Part shown: in pieces, positions 17,554 through 26,387 of the stretch | How the letters are laid out: every line of letters begins with the position of its first letter | Position numbering within the stretch: position 1 is the first letter of the stretch | Source: Nonomuraea turkmeniaca | GTDB taxonomy: Bacteria; Actinomycetota; Actinomycetes; Streptosporangiales; Streptosporangiaceae | DNA: 64,000 nucleotides | Direction of reading: 5' to 3' | Assembly: GCF_005889735.1 (NCBI RefSeq) | Contig: NZ_VCKY01000001.1 | Coordinates: 62,001-126,000 of the forward strand | The notes under the pieces: model-generated | Database searches by the model: none | The model's input: only the letters and a program-made list of their open reading frames with translations | What the model was told of the DNA's origin: nothing | Translations under genes and position numbers: made by a program

Positions 17554-17790
17554 GATGAGCGCTACGACGATGCCAACCGGCCCACCTACCTCGCCATCGC
17601 GGTCACCGTCGACAGCGAACGCGCCATGCTCGGGCTGTGGGCCGACGACGGCGGCGAGGGTGCGAAGTTCTGGCTCCTCGTGCTCACGTTGGTGTCGGCG
17701 CTAGCAGCGGGGGTCGAGCGAAGAAGGCTGCTCATAGTCTTTGCCCTTCTCAGTGCCTGCCGTCGGAGCCAAACCGATCCGGCAGTTTAG
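17554..17790 (+). pseudogene. IS256-family (mutator) transposase fragment
   Basis: The frame reads NRPTYLAIAVTVDSERAMLG then LWADDGGEGAKFWLLVLT, matching the internal catalytic-domain segment of IS256-type transposases (NRPIY.AIGV...ER..LGLWAG.GEGAK.W). It continues weakly to a stop at 17788-17790. Both ends of the gene are missing. Another sign of element turnover at the end of the tRNA-scar region. Confidence 0.75.
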
Positions 17791-17902
17791 GACCGTGATC
17801 GTCGGGGGCCCTGGTCTCGTACTCGCTCCCGCAAACAGCGAGGGACAGGGTGGCACGGGTGTGTCACGCCTCTCACCTTTGACTCGTCCGTAAGCTGAGG
17901 GT

Positions 17903-20785
17903 GTGTCCCCCTCACTGGTCCTGCTCGACGGCGTCCGCTGGCGGGATGTGCGCGTGGTCGGCGATCGTGCGCAGACCCTCCTGGCAGTGCTCGCCATGCA
18001 CGGACGTGCAGGGGTCAGTGACGAGCGCCTGGTCGAGGAGTTGTGGCCCGATGAGGCGCCGACCAATCCGACGAAGGCGCTGCAAGTGGTCGTCTCGCGG
18101 ACCAGGACGGCGACCTGCGCCGACGTCGTGGTGCGGATCTCGCGTGGTTACCGGCTTGGGCTGGCCACCGATCAGGTGGACGCGCTGCTGGTCGGCGCGC
18201 TGGTGGAGGAGGCGCGGGCGGCACTGGGCGAGGACGACGTGGCGCTCGCGTGTCGCCGCGCCGACGAGGCCATGGGTCTCGTGGCCGGCGGCTCGGATGG
18301 TGCCACGGGCGCGCTCGCTGAGCTGAGGGGCATGGCAGCGAAGTGGGTGGCCGAGGCGCGGCGGGTGGCGGCGATCGCGCGGGGCCGGAGCGGCGCTCAC
18401 GAGGCCGCGCTGCAGCTGCTGGAGGAGGCCGCAGCCGATTGGCCGCACGACGAGGAACTGCTCGTCTGTCTGCTGAGGAGCGAGGCCGCCGTACGAGGTG
18501 TCGCCTCAGCTCTGGAGCGCTACGAGCGGTATCGCGCGGGCCTGGTGGCGCGGCTCGGCACCGAACCAGGGCCTGAGCTCGCCCGCGTGTACGCCGAACT
18601 CCTCATCGCGGATCGCCCGGTGCGTGAGGGCATCCTGTTCGACGGCTCCTCGTTGCTCGGCCGCGATGGCGACATCCGTGCGGTGCACGCCCTGTTGCAG
18701 ACCAGCCGGGTGGTCTCCATCATCGGCCCTGGCGGGCTGGGCAAGACGCGGCTGGCTCATGTCGTCGGCAGAGCCGCCGCGCAGCCCGTCGCTCACTTCG
18801 TCGAGCTCGTCGGCGTGTCCTCGCCCGAGGGCGTGGTGGGCGAGGTGGGCTCGGCGCTCGGGGTTCGGGATTCGGTCAGCGGGCGTCGTGCGCTGACCGC
18901 CGAGCAGCGCTCAGACGTTCGCGCCCGGATCGCCCAGCATCTCGATCAGGCTCCGGCGTTGCTGATCCTGGACAACTGCGAGCACGTGATCGAGGCCGTC
19001 GCCGCCCTGGTGGCGTTCCTGACCGTGACGACCCGCGACCTGCGGGTGCTCACCACCTCGCGCGCCCCCTTGTCGATCCCCGCCGAACGCGTCTACCCGC
19101 TCGGCGAACTGCCCGCGGGCGACGCGGTGGAGTTGTTCCGCCAGCGCGCCACAGCCGCCCGTCCGGGTGTGCGGATCAACGAGGGAGTGGTCGACGAAGT
19201 CGTCGCCCGCCTCGACGGGCTGCCGCTCGCGATCGAGCTGGCAGCGGCCAAGGTACGGGCAATGTCGGTGGAGGAGATCGCACGGCGCCTGGCGGACCGG
19301 TTCGTCCTACTGCGCGGCGGGAACCGTACGGCCCCCGACCGGCACCAGACGCTGCTCGCGGTCATCGAGTGGTCGTGGAATCTGCTGGACGAGCCAGAAC
19401 GGCGGGCGTTGCGATGGATGTCGCTGTTCAGCGACGGTTTCACGCTGGCCACGGCCGAGCACGTACTGGGTTCGGACGCCCTGCACGTCGTGAACGCGCT
19501 GACCGAGCAGTCGATGCTGAACGTCCGCGAGACGACGTACGGCCTGCGCTACCGGATGCTGGAGACCGTCAGGGAATTCGGGCGGATGCGGCTGAAGGAG
19601 GCCGGCGAAGAGGTGGCCGCTCGGGAGGCCCAGCGAGCCTGGGCGACGGCGTACGCCCTCGAACACGCCTCCAAGCTGTTCGGCCCGGCGCAGTTCGCGG
19701 CGGCCGACGCGTTGCACGCAGAAGAGAGCAACCTCGCCGATCTGCTCCGGCAGGCTCTCGGCGGGCCCGATCCCGTCACGACGGTCCAGTTGCTGGCCGG
19801 CGTCGGCTCGTTGTGGTCGATCCGCGGCGACCACTCCCGGCTTCTCGTTCAGCGGGACGCGATCGCCCAGGTGGTCAGCGGCTGGATGCCGCCGCCGCAC
19901 CTCGTCGAGGTGACCAGGGCCGCCATGCTGATCACGCTCATGAACACCCTGATCATCACCGACCACACCGGTGGTCCGATGCGCGGCCTTCTCCGTACGC
20001 TGCCCACTAGTGACGCAACGGATCCCCGAGTGGCGGCGATGGCCACGGTGGTGCTCGCGTGCGACACGGACGACGGCGCCGACGTGCGCCGACGGCTGGA
20101 GGAGTTGTGCCGGAGCGCCGACCGTGACGTGGTTTTGGCGGCGACGCAGACGAGCGCCCATGTCCGGGAGAACGCCGGGGACGTTACCGGGGCGATCGAG
20201 GCCGCCGAGCAGACCCTGAGGATGCTCCGCGAGGGCGAGGGCGAGGGCGAGGGGCCGTGGGTCGCCGCGATCATGCACGCGATGCTGGCCCACTTGGTCA
20301 TGCAGCTCGGCGACCGACGGCGGGCGGTCGGACACGCGCGCACTGCCATCCCGGTGCTGAGCCGGCTCGGCGCCGCCGACGACGAGACCCAGCTCCGCGC
20401 GGTGCTGCTGATCTCCGCTCTCGCCGACGGCGACCTCGACAGCGCGGAGGCCGAACTCGCCGAGATCGCCCGGATCAACGACAACGAGACCGTGCTCGGC
20501 GGGGTGGCGATGGCCTCGTTGTGCGCGGCCGAGCTCGCCCTCGCCCGCGGCGAGACAGCCGCCGCGCTCGCGGAATACCGCCTGGCCGTTCGGCGGGCGC
20601 ACAACCTGCGTCTGCCTGGGGTGCCGCGCCCGGAGGTCACGCCGTGGACGATCATCGCAGAGTCGGTCACTCTGACGGCCTACGCGTATCACGCCCCGCC
20701 GGAAGACGCCAGGTACGGCGAGGAACTGTTCTCCACCGTCCGGGGCTACGACCTGCTGGCCGCCGACAATCCCACTCGCGACTAG
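17903..20785 (+). CDS. AfsR/SARP-family transcriptional regulator with NB-ARC and TPR domains
   Basis: 960 residues from GTG 17903. Residues 1-95 are an OmpR-like winged helix (TLLAVLAMHGRAGVSDERLVEELWP) and about 95-235 a BTAD domain ending in ERYRAGLVARLGTEPGPEL. The NTPase has Walker A SIIGPGGLGKTRLAHV at about 270 and a Walker B-like LLILDNCEHV, with the later GLPLAIELAAAKVRAM motif. The remainder is helical and TPR-like. Proteins of this build activate secondary-metabolite or developmental genes. No biosynthetic cluster abuts it, so its target is unknown. Its stop overlaps a convergent carotenoid-oxygenase fragment by 4 bp. Confidence 0.9.
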   Translation: MSPSLVLLDGVRWRDVRVVGDRAQTLLAVLAMHGRAGVSDERLVEELWPDEAPTNPTKALQVVVSRTRTATCADVVVRISRGYRLGLATDQVDALLVGALVEEARAALGEDDVALACRRADEAMGLVAGGSDGATGALAELRGMAAKWVAEARRVAAIARGRSGAHEAALQLLEEAAADWPHDEELLVCLLRSEAAVRGVASALERYERYRAGLVARLGTEPGPELARVYAELLIADRPVREGILFDGSSLLGRDGDIRAVHALLQTSRVVSIIGPGGLGKTRLAHVVGRAAAQPVAHFVELVGVSSPEGVVGEVGSALGVRDSVSGRRALTAEQRSDVRARIAQHLDQAPALLILDNCEHVIEAVAALVAFLTVTTRDLRVLTTSRAPLSIPAERVYPLGELPAGDAVELFRQRATAARPGVRINEGVVDEVVARLDGLPLAIELAAAKVRAMSVEEIARRLADRFVLLRGGNRTAPDRHQTLLAVIEWSWNLLDEPERRALRWMSLFSDGFTLATAEHVLGSDALHVVNALTEQSMLNVRETTYGLRYRMLETVREFGRMRLKEAGEEVAAREAQRAWATAYALEHASKLFGPAQFAAADALHAEESNLADLLRQALGGPDPVTTVQLLAGVGSLWSIRGDHSRLLVQRDAIAQVVSGWMPPPHLVEVTRAAMLITLMNTLIITDHTGGPMRGLLRTLPTSDATDPRVAAMATVVLACDTDDGADVRRRLEELCRSADRDVVLAATQTSAHVRENAGDVTGAIEAAEQTLRMLREGEGEGEGPWVAAIMHAMLAHLVMQLGDRRRAVGHARTAIPVLSRLGAADDETQLRAVLLISALADGDLDSAEAELAEIARINDNETVLGGVAMASLCAAELALARGETAAALAEYRLAVRRAHNLRLPGVPRPEVTPWTIIAESVTLTAYAYHAPPEDARYGEELFSTVRGYDLLAADNPTRD

Positions 20786-20970
20786 ACCCCGAAACCGGCC
20801 GTACGGCCCATGCCCCAGATGTGCATAACAGGGTCTTCCACACCCAGCGGGTTGGGCCCGTTGCGCAGGTACCGACCATTGAGCTCAGCCGTGATCCGCC
20901 CGGTCACAGGGAGATCGAAGGCGGTGACCTCTTCAGTGACGGGCGCGAAAGGCCCTTCCAGATATCTCAT
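20782..20970 (-). pseudogene. truncated carotenoid oxygenase (N-terminal 62 residues)
   Basis: The frame MRYLEGPFAPVTEEVTAFDL continues with PVTGRITAELNGRYLRNGPNPLG and VEDPVMH. This matches the opening of carotenoid cleavage dioxygenases (yL.GnfaPv.eEvta.dL.V.G.iP.eL.GrYlRNGPNP). Family members run about 450 residues with four iron-binding histidines, none of which is present. After IWGMGRTAGFGV the frame stops exactly at the end of the regulator gene. It is a non-functional remnant; the rest of the gene appears to have been lost in a rearrangement. Confidence 0.82.
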
Positions 20971-21371
20971 GTGGACACCGTACGCAGCAGACGTCTTTCC
21001 CTACAGCGGCAACGGAAAATGCCATGATGTGCACTAGTGCAACAGCGCGAGTCCGCTCTAAAAAATGGCTCTCGCGGCATCGCGGTCGGGCCGCCTGGCA
21101 GGCGGTTGTCGGCGCCGTGCCCTTTGCGTGCCCGATGAGACAGCTCTGCGCATTCCGCACGAAGGCAACTGTCCGCGGCTATTAGCGGACGGTAGGGGCG
21201 TGCAGATCCCCGACTATTTTCATGGCGGTCTGCTTGCAGATCGCGGGACTCAAGCACGCAGATTATCTGTTACGGGCCCCCGTGGCGGGCGCCCGGAAGA
21301 GCGTGCCGGCATGATCAAGCGTCGCCCGGGGGTAGTTCGTCGCGACGCAGGTCAACGAGGCGCCGTTGGCG
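20971..21371. other. non-coding region with possible element remnant
   Basis: No gene supported. The 22-nt segment 21116-21137 matches 8632-8653 with one mismatch. Confidence 0.35.
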
Positions 21372-22133
21372 TTATGAGCTCCGTTCGAGCGTGAGCAGTG
21401 GCTCAGAGAACACAGGCGCTGGTGCGCCAGGATCCGCGGCGACAGCCTGCTCCAGGCGGCGGAAGCCGGCCTCCAGTTCGTCGGGACTGAGCTGAGCGAA
21501 GAACGAAAGGGTGCGCAGGCGCAGCCGTTCGAGCATGTCACCGCAGGTGCCGGAGGACGACTCGGTAACCGTGGCGAAGCTGGCAACGCGCCAGCCGTCT
21601 GACGTGAACATCGCGATGACCTCGTGCAGCGGCTGAAACAGCGAGGCGTCCACCTCAAAACCGCGGGGGAAGTGCTCCAGCCACCACGGCCGGGGATGGT
21701 GGTCGCTGAAATTCGCGCGCAGGAGCAGCCGCACGCCGGGCCTGAGCACCCTGGCCAGCTCCCGTACCGCCCGCGGCTTGTCCTGGACGTGGTGCCAGGA
21801 CAAGAACATGAGAGCGTAGTCGGCGCTGCCGGACGGCACTGGCATGTCCTCGGCGGAGCCTGCCAGATACCGCACCCCGGGATGCAGGGACTCTGCCTGC
21901 GCTATCTCGCGCATGCGGACCGACGGCTCGACCCCGGTGACCGGCCCGAACGCTCGCGCCAGCGCGGGGGTGAACCTGCCGGTCCCTGAGCCGACGTCCA
22001 GCCCCGCCAGCGGACGCCGCTCGGGCAGCACCGCTCCGAAGGCACTGATCCATACCTGCAGCTGCTGCTCGGCAAGCGCACGGCCACGCGCGTAGTCCTG
22101 GTACTGCTCCGTGTCGTAGTCGATCCGCCTCAT
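21372..22133 (-). CDS. class I SAM-dependent methyltransferase
   Basis: 253 residues starting MRRIDYDTEQYQDYARGR, with GGGGAG ending 6 nt before the ATG. The longer frame to 22511 is rejected because it reads through IS-derived DNA. The SAM site is GLDVGSGTGRFTPALARAFG at about residue 42, followed by VTGVEPSVRM. Then come YLAGSAEDMPVPSGSADYAL and HHVQDKPRAVRELARVLRPG, the UbiE/Methyltransf_11 layout. Substrate unknown; likely monocistronic. Confidence 0.88.
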   Translation of the reverse strand: MRRIDYDTEQYQDYARGRALAEQQLQVWISAFGAVLPERRPLAGLDVGSGTGRFTPALARAFGPVTGVEPSVRMREIAQAESLHPGVRYLAGSAEDMPVPSGSADYALMFLSWHHVQDKPRAVRELARVLRPGVRLLLRANFSDHHPRPWWLEHFPRGFEVDASLFQPLHEVIAMFTSDGWRVASFATVTESSSGTCGDMLERLRLRTLSFFAQLSPDELEAGFRRLEQAVAADPGAPAPVFSEPLLTLERSS

Positions 22134-22282
22134 CGCAGCTCCCCGCGTCAGCCGGGCTACGGCAAACCGTCCGCCCGATATATCGACTGGATACATCGGC
22201 ACGATATGCAGTGACGCATCATGCCGCAAGTCCGGCATGGCGGGCGGCCGCGCCTGCACCGCGGCGACCAGCCAGGTCCAGG

Positions 22283-22480
22283 GCGCGTTACGGGAACGGG
22301 AAGACCGTCTACAACCGGCATCGCCGCTGGTCGATGGAGGGAGTGTGGGCCAAGATCCTTTATGCGCTGCTGGTCGGGTGTGATCAGGCCGAGGGCGCGG
22401 ACTGGACGGTGAGTATGGACTCCATCGAGGTGCGCGCCCATCAGCACGCCTTGCCAGTGGCAGCAAGCCGACCCCGATGA
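22283..22480 (+). pseudogene. IS5-type transposase fragment
   Basis: The frame reads YGNGKTVYNRHRRWSMEGVW followed by AKILYALLVGCDQAEGADW and TVSMDSIEVRAHQHA. This is the conserved N-terminal/DDE-start segment of IS5-type transposases (G..ktVYnRf.RW...G.W..il......D....DW.vsvDst.vRaHQH). Both ends are missing. It sits between the methyltransferase and an anchored protein gene. Confidence 0.78.
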
Positions 22481-22598
22481 GGAAGAGGTCAGCCGCTTGA
22501 TCACGTGCCACTAGCGTGCTTGCGGAAGGCGAACATCATTCAGCATCACTTTTGGGGCGGTTGGGGCAAGAGGTGATGAACTACAGCAGTATTAACGC

Positions 22599-23282
22599 AT
22601 GGGATACCCTCGGCAGCCCGACCCGCGGGACTACCCCGGTGTGGTCACCACCCTGGTAGCGATCCTGGTGGTGCTCCTGCCGGGCGGCTTCACGTTCAGC
22701 TTGTACAAGCACCTGAACGCCCCCGACCCGGACACCGCCGTGGCCCTGCCGACCACGGACCCCACACCCGAGCCCGCCGAGCCGAGACCCAGCGAGAAGG
22801 CACGACCACCGGGCTCCCCGATCGGCCACGAGGAGTTCGGCGACTGGAACTTCCGCCTGGGCAGCGTCACGTTCAAGGCCGAGAGGGTGGGTGGCTGGAC
22901 GTACGACAACTGCGTCCCGGTCGACAGGCGGGGCGTGCTGGCGAAGAACAAGTGCGAGCGCGCCGTCCAGCTGGCCTACTCGGCCTACAGGGGGCATCTC
23001 ACGGCGGTCCAGGTCATCATGTCCTTCCCCACCGAGAAGGCCGCAAAGGCCACGGCCGAGCAGCTGGCAAACTCTTCTGGGGCCGTGAAGTGGCGCCGAG
23101 ACAAGATTCTCGGCAAGTACGTCTACGGCAAGATCCGATCGGGCGCGACCAAGAGGTACGTCATCCTCACGGTCGTCACCGCCGACAAGACAGCCCAGCC
23201 GAAGGCCACGCGGTTCCACCACTACCTGCACGCGGACCACTCGAACTATTTCCTCTTCCGCAACTCGACCGTCGCAGGCTGA
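22599..23282 (+). CDS. membrane-anchored extracytoplasmic protein
   Basis: 227 residues. A short cytoplasmic head (MGYPRQPDPRDYPG) is followed by one membrane segment (VVTTLVAILVVLLPGGFTFSLY). Then comes a Pro/Thr/Glu-rich linker (TTDPTPEPAEPRPSEKARPP) and a 150-residue outer domain with two cysteines (NCVPVD, KCERAV). The topology resembles actinomycete sensor-like single-pass proteins of unknown function. No enzyme motif is visible. It appears monocistronic; a tRNA-like remnant follows near 23330. Confidence 0.68.
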   Translation: MGYPRQPDPRDYPGVVTTLVAILVVLLPGGFTFSLYKHLNAPDPDTAVALPTTDPTPEPAEPRPSEKARPPGSPIGHEEFGDWNFRLGSVTFKAERVGGWTYDNCVPVDRRGVLAKNKCERAVQLAYSAYRGHLTAVQVIMSFPTEKAAKATAEQLANSSGAVKWRRDKILGKYVYGKIRSGATKRYVILTVVTADKTAQPKATRFHHYLHADHSNYFLFRNSTVAG

Positions 23283-23576
23283 GTCGGGGTTGGTCGTTCG
23301 GCATATCGAGGTGGCGTCAGGCTGCGCTAGCTCAAATCGATGAGAGCCGAACCTCGCGGTTCGAGTCCTCGCGGTTCGAGTCCTCTCGGCCGCGCTCCGT
23401 CCCTGCCACCGGCAGGATCACCCCGCCATGCTGCTCGCCGTACTGCGTCACCTGGACGCGGCGGAGCGAGCCGGAGGGCCCACCGAACGCGGAAGGATCT
23501 GCATGGCCCACGCGCGGGTGGACGTCAAGGGCGACCAGCAAGGACCTGAGCGACAAGAGAGAGCATCGCGACCCGG

Positions 23577-24212
23577 TCAGGGCACCAAGCCCGCTTCGTA
23601 GGCGACGATGACGAGGTGCACCCGGGTGCGCGCGTCGAGCTTGGTCAGCAGGCGGCCGACGTGGGTCTTCACCGTGCCCAGGCTGAGGTGAAGCGCGGCG
23701 CCGATCTCGTGGTTGGACAGACCTCTGGCGATCAGGACCAGGACCTCCCGCTCGCGTTCGGTGATCTCGAGCTTCTTGGGCGGCGGCACGTGGGCCACGT
23801 ACCGTTCGATGAGCCGTTGGGTGACGGTGGGCGCGAGGAGGGCGTCGCCGCCGGCGATCACTTGGATGGCCTTGAGCAGGTCAGGCGGTGGGGTGTCCTT
23901 CAGCAGGAAGCCCGCGGCACCGGCGCGCAGCGCGCCGTAGACGTACTCGTCGAGGTCGAACGTCGTCACGATGAGAACCCGCACCTCCGGATGCGCGGCG
24001 CAGATGTGGCGGGTGGCCTCAATGCCGTTCATGACGGGCATGCGTACGTCCATGAGCACCACGTCGGGTCGTTCGCGCCGGCTGATCGCGACCGCCTCCT
24101 CGCCCGTGGCCGCCTCCCCTACCGCAGACAGGCCGGGCGCGCTGTCGACGAGCAGCCGGAAGCTTCCCCTGACCAGCGCCTCGTCGTCGGCGACCAGCAC
24201 CCGGGTGGTCAT
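23577..24212 (-). CDS. NarL/LuxR-family response regulator
   Basis: 211 residues. The receiver domain (MTTRVLVADDEALVRGSF) has the acidic pair at the start, the phospho-acceptor Asp in DVVLMDVRMP and the conserved Lys in FLLKDTPP. The C-terminal LuxR helix-turn-helix is ITEREREVLVLIARGLSNHE followed by TVKTHVGRLLTKL. It overlaps the kinase gene by ATGA (24209-24212), so the two form one coupled operon. Divergent ABC exporter genes start 74-113 bp upstream of the kinase and are probable targets, as in many actinomycete pairs of this kind. Confidence 0.93.
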   Translation of the reverse strand: MTTRVLVADDEALVRGSFRLLVDSAPGLSAVGEAATGEEAVAISRRERPDVVLMDVRMPVMNGIEATRHICAAHPEVRVLIVTTFDLDEYVYGALRAGAAGFLLKDTPPPDLLKAIQVIAGGDALLAPTVTQRLIERYVAHVPPPKKLEITEREREVLVLIARGLSNHEIGAALHLSLGTVKTHVGRLLTKLDARTRVHLVIVAYEAGLVP

Positions 24213-25576
24213 GGCCCCTCCGCCGATGTCGGCAGGCGCGTGATCCTCGAGTCTCCCAGCCGGTCGGCTGGACGCCGGGAGGAGTCCTGGGACGGGCCCC
24301 GCACGGGGTCCTGCGGCAGGCGCCCTGATGTCTCCTGCGGCCGGGATCCCGACGGCTCCCCCGGCGGGCGTCGCGGATGTTCCTGCCCCGAATGTGGCCG
24401 CTCGTCCGTCGGCGGGGGTCGCAGGGGCTCCTGAACGGGGCGTCGCGGCGGGTCCTCTGGAGCGCCCTGCACCGGCAGGAACGCGTACACGCGGAAACCA
24501 TGCAACGGCCGGGGCCCCGCCTCGAAGGCGCCACCGAACACCCGTACCCGCTCGCGCAGTCCCGCCAGCCCATGGCCCGCCGCCGCAGCGCCCGCTTCTC
24601 CGCCCCGCCCGTCGTCGACCACCTCGACCCGAATGCCCTCTTCCTCCCGCACCACGGTCGCACGGGCATGGTCCGCCCCAGCATGCTTGATCACATTGGT
24701 GAGCGCTTCCTGCACGATGCGGTACACGGTCAGCTCCAGCTCACGCGGCACGTCCCCGGTGACGGACAGGTACGCGTCGACCCCGGCCGTCCGGGTGCGC
24801 TCCACCAACTCCGGCAGATCAGACAGCGTGGGGGCGGGTGCCCGCGAGGCTTCGCCGTCCTCCCGCAGGATTCCGAGTAATCGACGGGTTTCGTGCAGCG
24901 CCGACCGGCTCGTCTCGCCGATGGAGCGCAGGGCCCGGCGCATCACCTCCGGCTTCCCGACGTGCTCGGCGACCCCCGCCTGCACGGCGATCGTGCTGAG
25001 GCTGTGTCCCACGACGTCGTGCAGCTCCCTGGCGATGCGCAACCGCTCCTCCGTCGCCTCCGCCCTGGCGCGCTCCTCCGCGTGCGCGGCCAGCCGTTCG
25101 ACGTAGAGCGAACGCTCGCGCATCATCGCCCCGGCCGCCCAGAAGGCCACCAACACCCCGACCACCCACAGGGAACTCTGGATGCTCTCCTTGCTCATCG
25201 GCCACCGGAACAGCACCGTCGCTGCCACCGCGAGCGCGGTCAGCAACGCGCCGACCGCCCAGGTCCGGCCGGCGAACCGCGCGACCGCATAGGCGGCCAT
25301 GGGCACGGCCAGAACGTCCCCTCCACCCGGCACCATCGCGAGCATGCCCATTTCACCGGCGATGACGACGCAGAACGCCGTACGCGGCCAGATCCGCCGC
25401 ACGGCCAGCGGCAGCGTCGTGGCCAGCGCCGAGACGGCACCCGCCCATCCCGCGTCGTGGTAGCTCGCCAACTGCAGGTAGAGGAACGCCACCACGACCG
25501 CCCACAGGCCGTCGAGCAGCACCCAGGCCCACCTGGGCACCCTGCTGAACAACGGTGGACGGATCTCGGTGACTGG
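24209..25576 (-). CDS. sensor histidine kinase with long Pro/Arg-rich tail
   Basis: About 455 residues from the GTG at 25576 (an ATG at 25615 is an alternative; neither has a convincing ribosome-binding site). The N-terminal half has four to five membrane segments. The HisKA_3 motif is ERLRIARELHDVVGHSLSTI with the phospho-accepting His, and the ATPase shows QEALTNVIKHAGADHARAT, DDGRGGEAG and HGLAGLRERVRVFGG. After the usual end (FRVYAFLPVQGAPED) there is an unusual tail of about 80 residues dominated by Pro, Arg, Ser and Gln. The kinase pairs with the response regulator encoded in the overlapping gene. Confidence 0.9.
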   Translation of the reverse strand, partial: PVTEIRPPLFSRVPRWAWVLLDGLWAVVVAFLYLQLASYHDAGWAGAVSALATTLPLAVRRIWPRTAFCVVIAGEMGMLAMVPGGGDVLAVPMAAYAVARFAGRTWAVGALLTALAVAATVLFRWPMSKESIQSSLWVVGVLVAFWAAGAMMRERSLYVERLAAHAEERARAEATEERLRIARELHDVVGHSLSTIAVQAGVAEHVGKPEVMRRALRSIGETSRSALHETRRLLGILREDGEASRAPAPTLSDLPELVERTRTAGVDAYLSVTGDVPRELELTVYRIVQEALTNVIKHAGADHARATVVREEEGIRVEVVDDGRGGEAGAAAAGHGLAGLRERVRVFGGAFEAGPRPLHGFRVYAFLPVQGAPEDPPRRPVQEPLRPPPTDERPHSGQEHPRRPPGEPSGSRPQETSGRLPQDPVRGPSQDSSRRPADRLGDSRITRLPTSAEGP

Positions 25577-25688
25577 CACGCCTCGACGGTAGACCTCCGA
25601 CTCGGCCCCGCACATCGGCCCGCAGTCTGATATCGGATCGGACCTGGGTCAGACGCGGAAACGCGTCCGGCGGGGGATCGTCGGACAC

Positions 25689-26387
25689 ATGATCGAAGTT
25701 TCCGGTCTCACCCAACGTTTCGGACGCGAAGTGGTCGTGCACGACCTCTCTTTCGAGGTACGCCCCGGCCGCGTCACCGGCTTCCTGGGCCCCAACGGGG
25801 CGGGCAAGACCACCACGATGCGGCTGATCCTCGGGCTCGAACGCCCCACGGCGGGTCGTGCCACGGTCGACGGCCTGCCGTACCACGAGATCGACAGGCC
25901 CCTCACCAGGGTCGGCGCGCTGCTCGACGCAACGGCAGTGCACGGCGGCCGCCGCGCCGACCAGCACCTGCGATGGCTCGCCGCCTCGAACGGCCTGCCG
26001 TACGACCGGATCGCACCCGTGCTCCGGCAGGTGGGCCTGGGGGACGTCCGTAAGCGCATCCGGGCCTACTCCCTCGGGATGAAACAGCGGCTCGGCATGG
26101 CGGCGGCGCTGCTCGGCGACCCGCCGGTGCTGCTGTTCGACGAGCCGATCAACGGTCTCGACCCTGAAGGCGTCAGGTGGACGCGCGACCTGCTCAAATC
26201 CATGGCCGCCGATGGCCGTACGGTCCTGATCTCGAGCCACCTGATGTCCGAGATGGCGATCACCGCCGACCACTTGATCGTCATCGCCCGCGGACGGCTG
26301 ATGGCCGACGTGCCCACCGCCGAGTTCGTCCGCCCGGGCGCGTCCCTGGAGGACGTCTACCTTGAGGTCGTCGGGGGTATGTCGTGA
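25689..26387 (+). CDS. ABC transporter ATP-binding protein
   Basis: 232 residues, shorter than the typical 300 of drug ABC ATPases. Walker A is GPNGAGKTTTMRLILGLERP, the signature is AYSLGMKQRLGMAAAL (in place of canonical LSGGQ, as in the bacitracin/BcrA-type group), Walker B is PPVLLFDEPINGLDPEG, and the H-loop is VLISSHLMSEM. It is coupled to the permease gene by a 4-bp GTGA overlap and transcribed away from the two-component genes. It most likely powers efflux of a membrane-active compound or lipid; the substrate is inferred from family only. Confidence 0.93.
   Translation: MIEVSGLTQRFGREVVVHDLSFEVRPGRVTGFLGPNGAGKTTTMRLILGLERPTAGRATVDGLPYHEIDRPLTRVGALLDATAVHGGRRADQHLRWLAASNGLPYDRIAPVLRQVGLGDVRKRIRAYSLGMKQRLGMAAALLGDPPVLLFDEPINGLDPEGVRWTRDLLKSMAADGRTVLISSHLMSEMAITADHLIVIARGRLMADVPTAEFVRPGASLEDVYLEVVGGMS

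Noticed and set aside
21372-22511. Longer frame for the methyltransferase up to 22511
   Set aside because: The extra N-terminus runs through the IS5-type remnant and lacks family sequence; ATG 22133 has a good ribosome-binding site.
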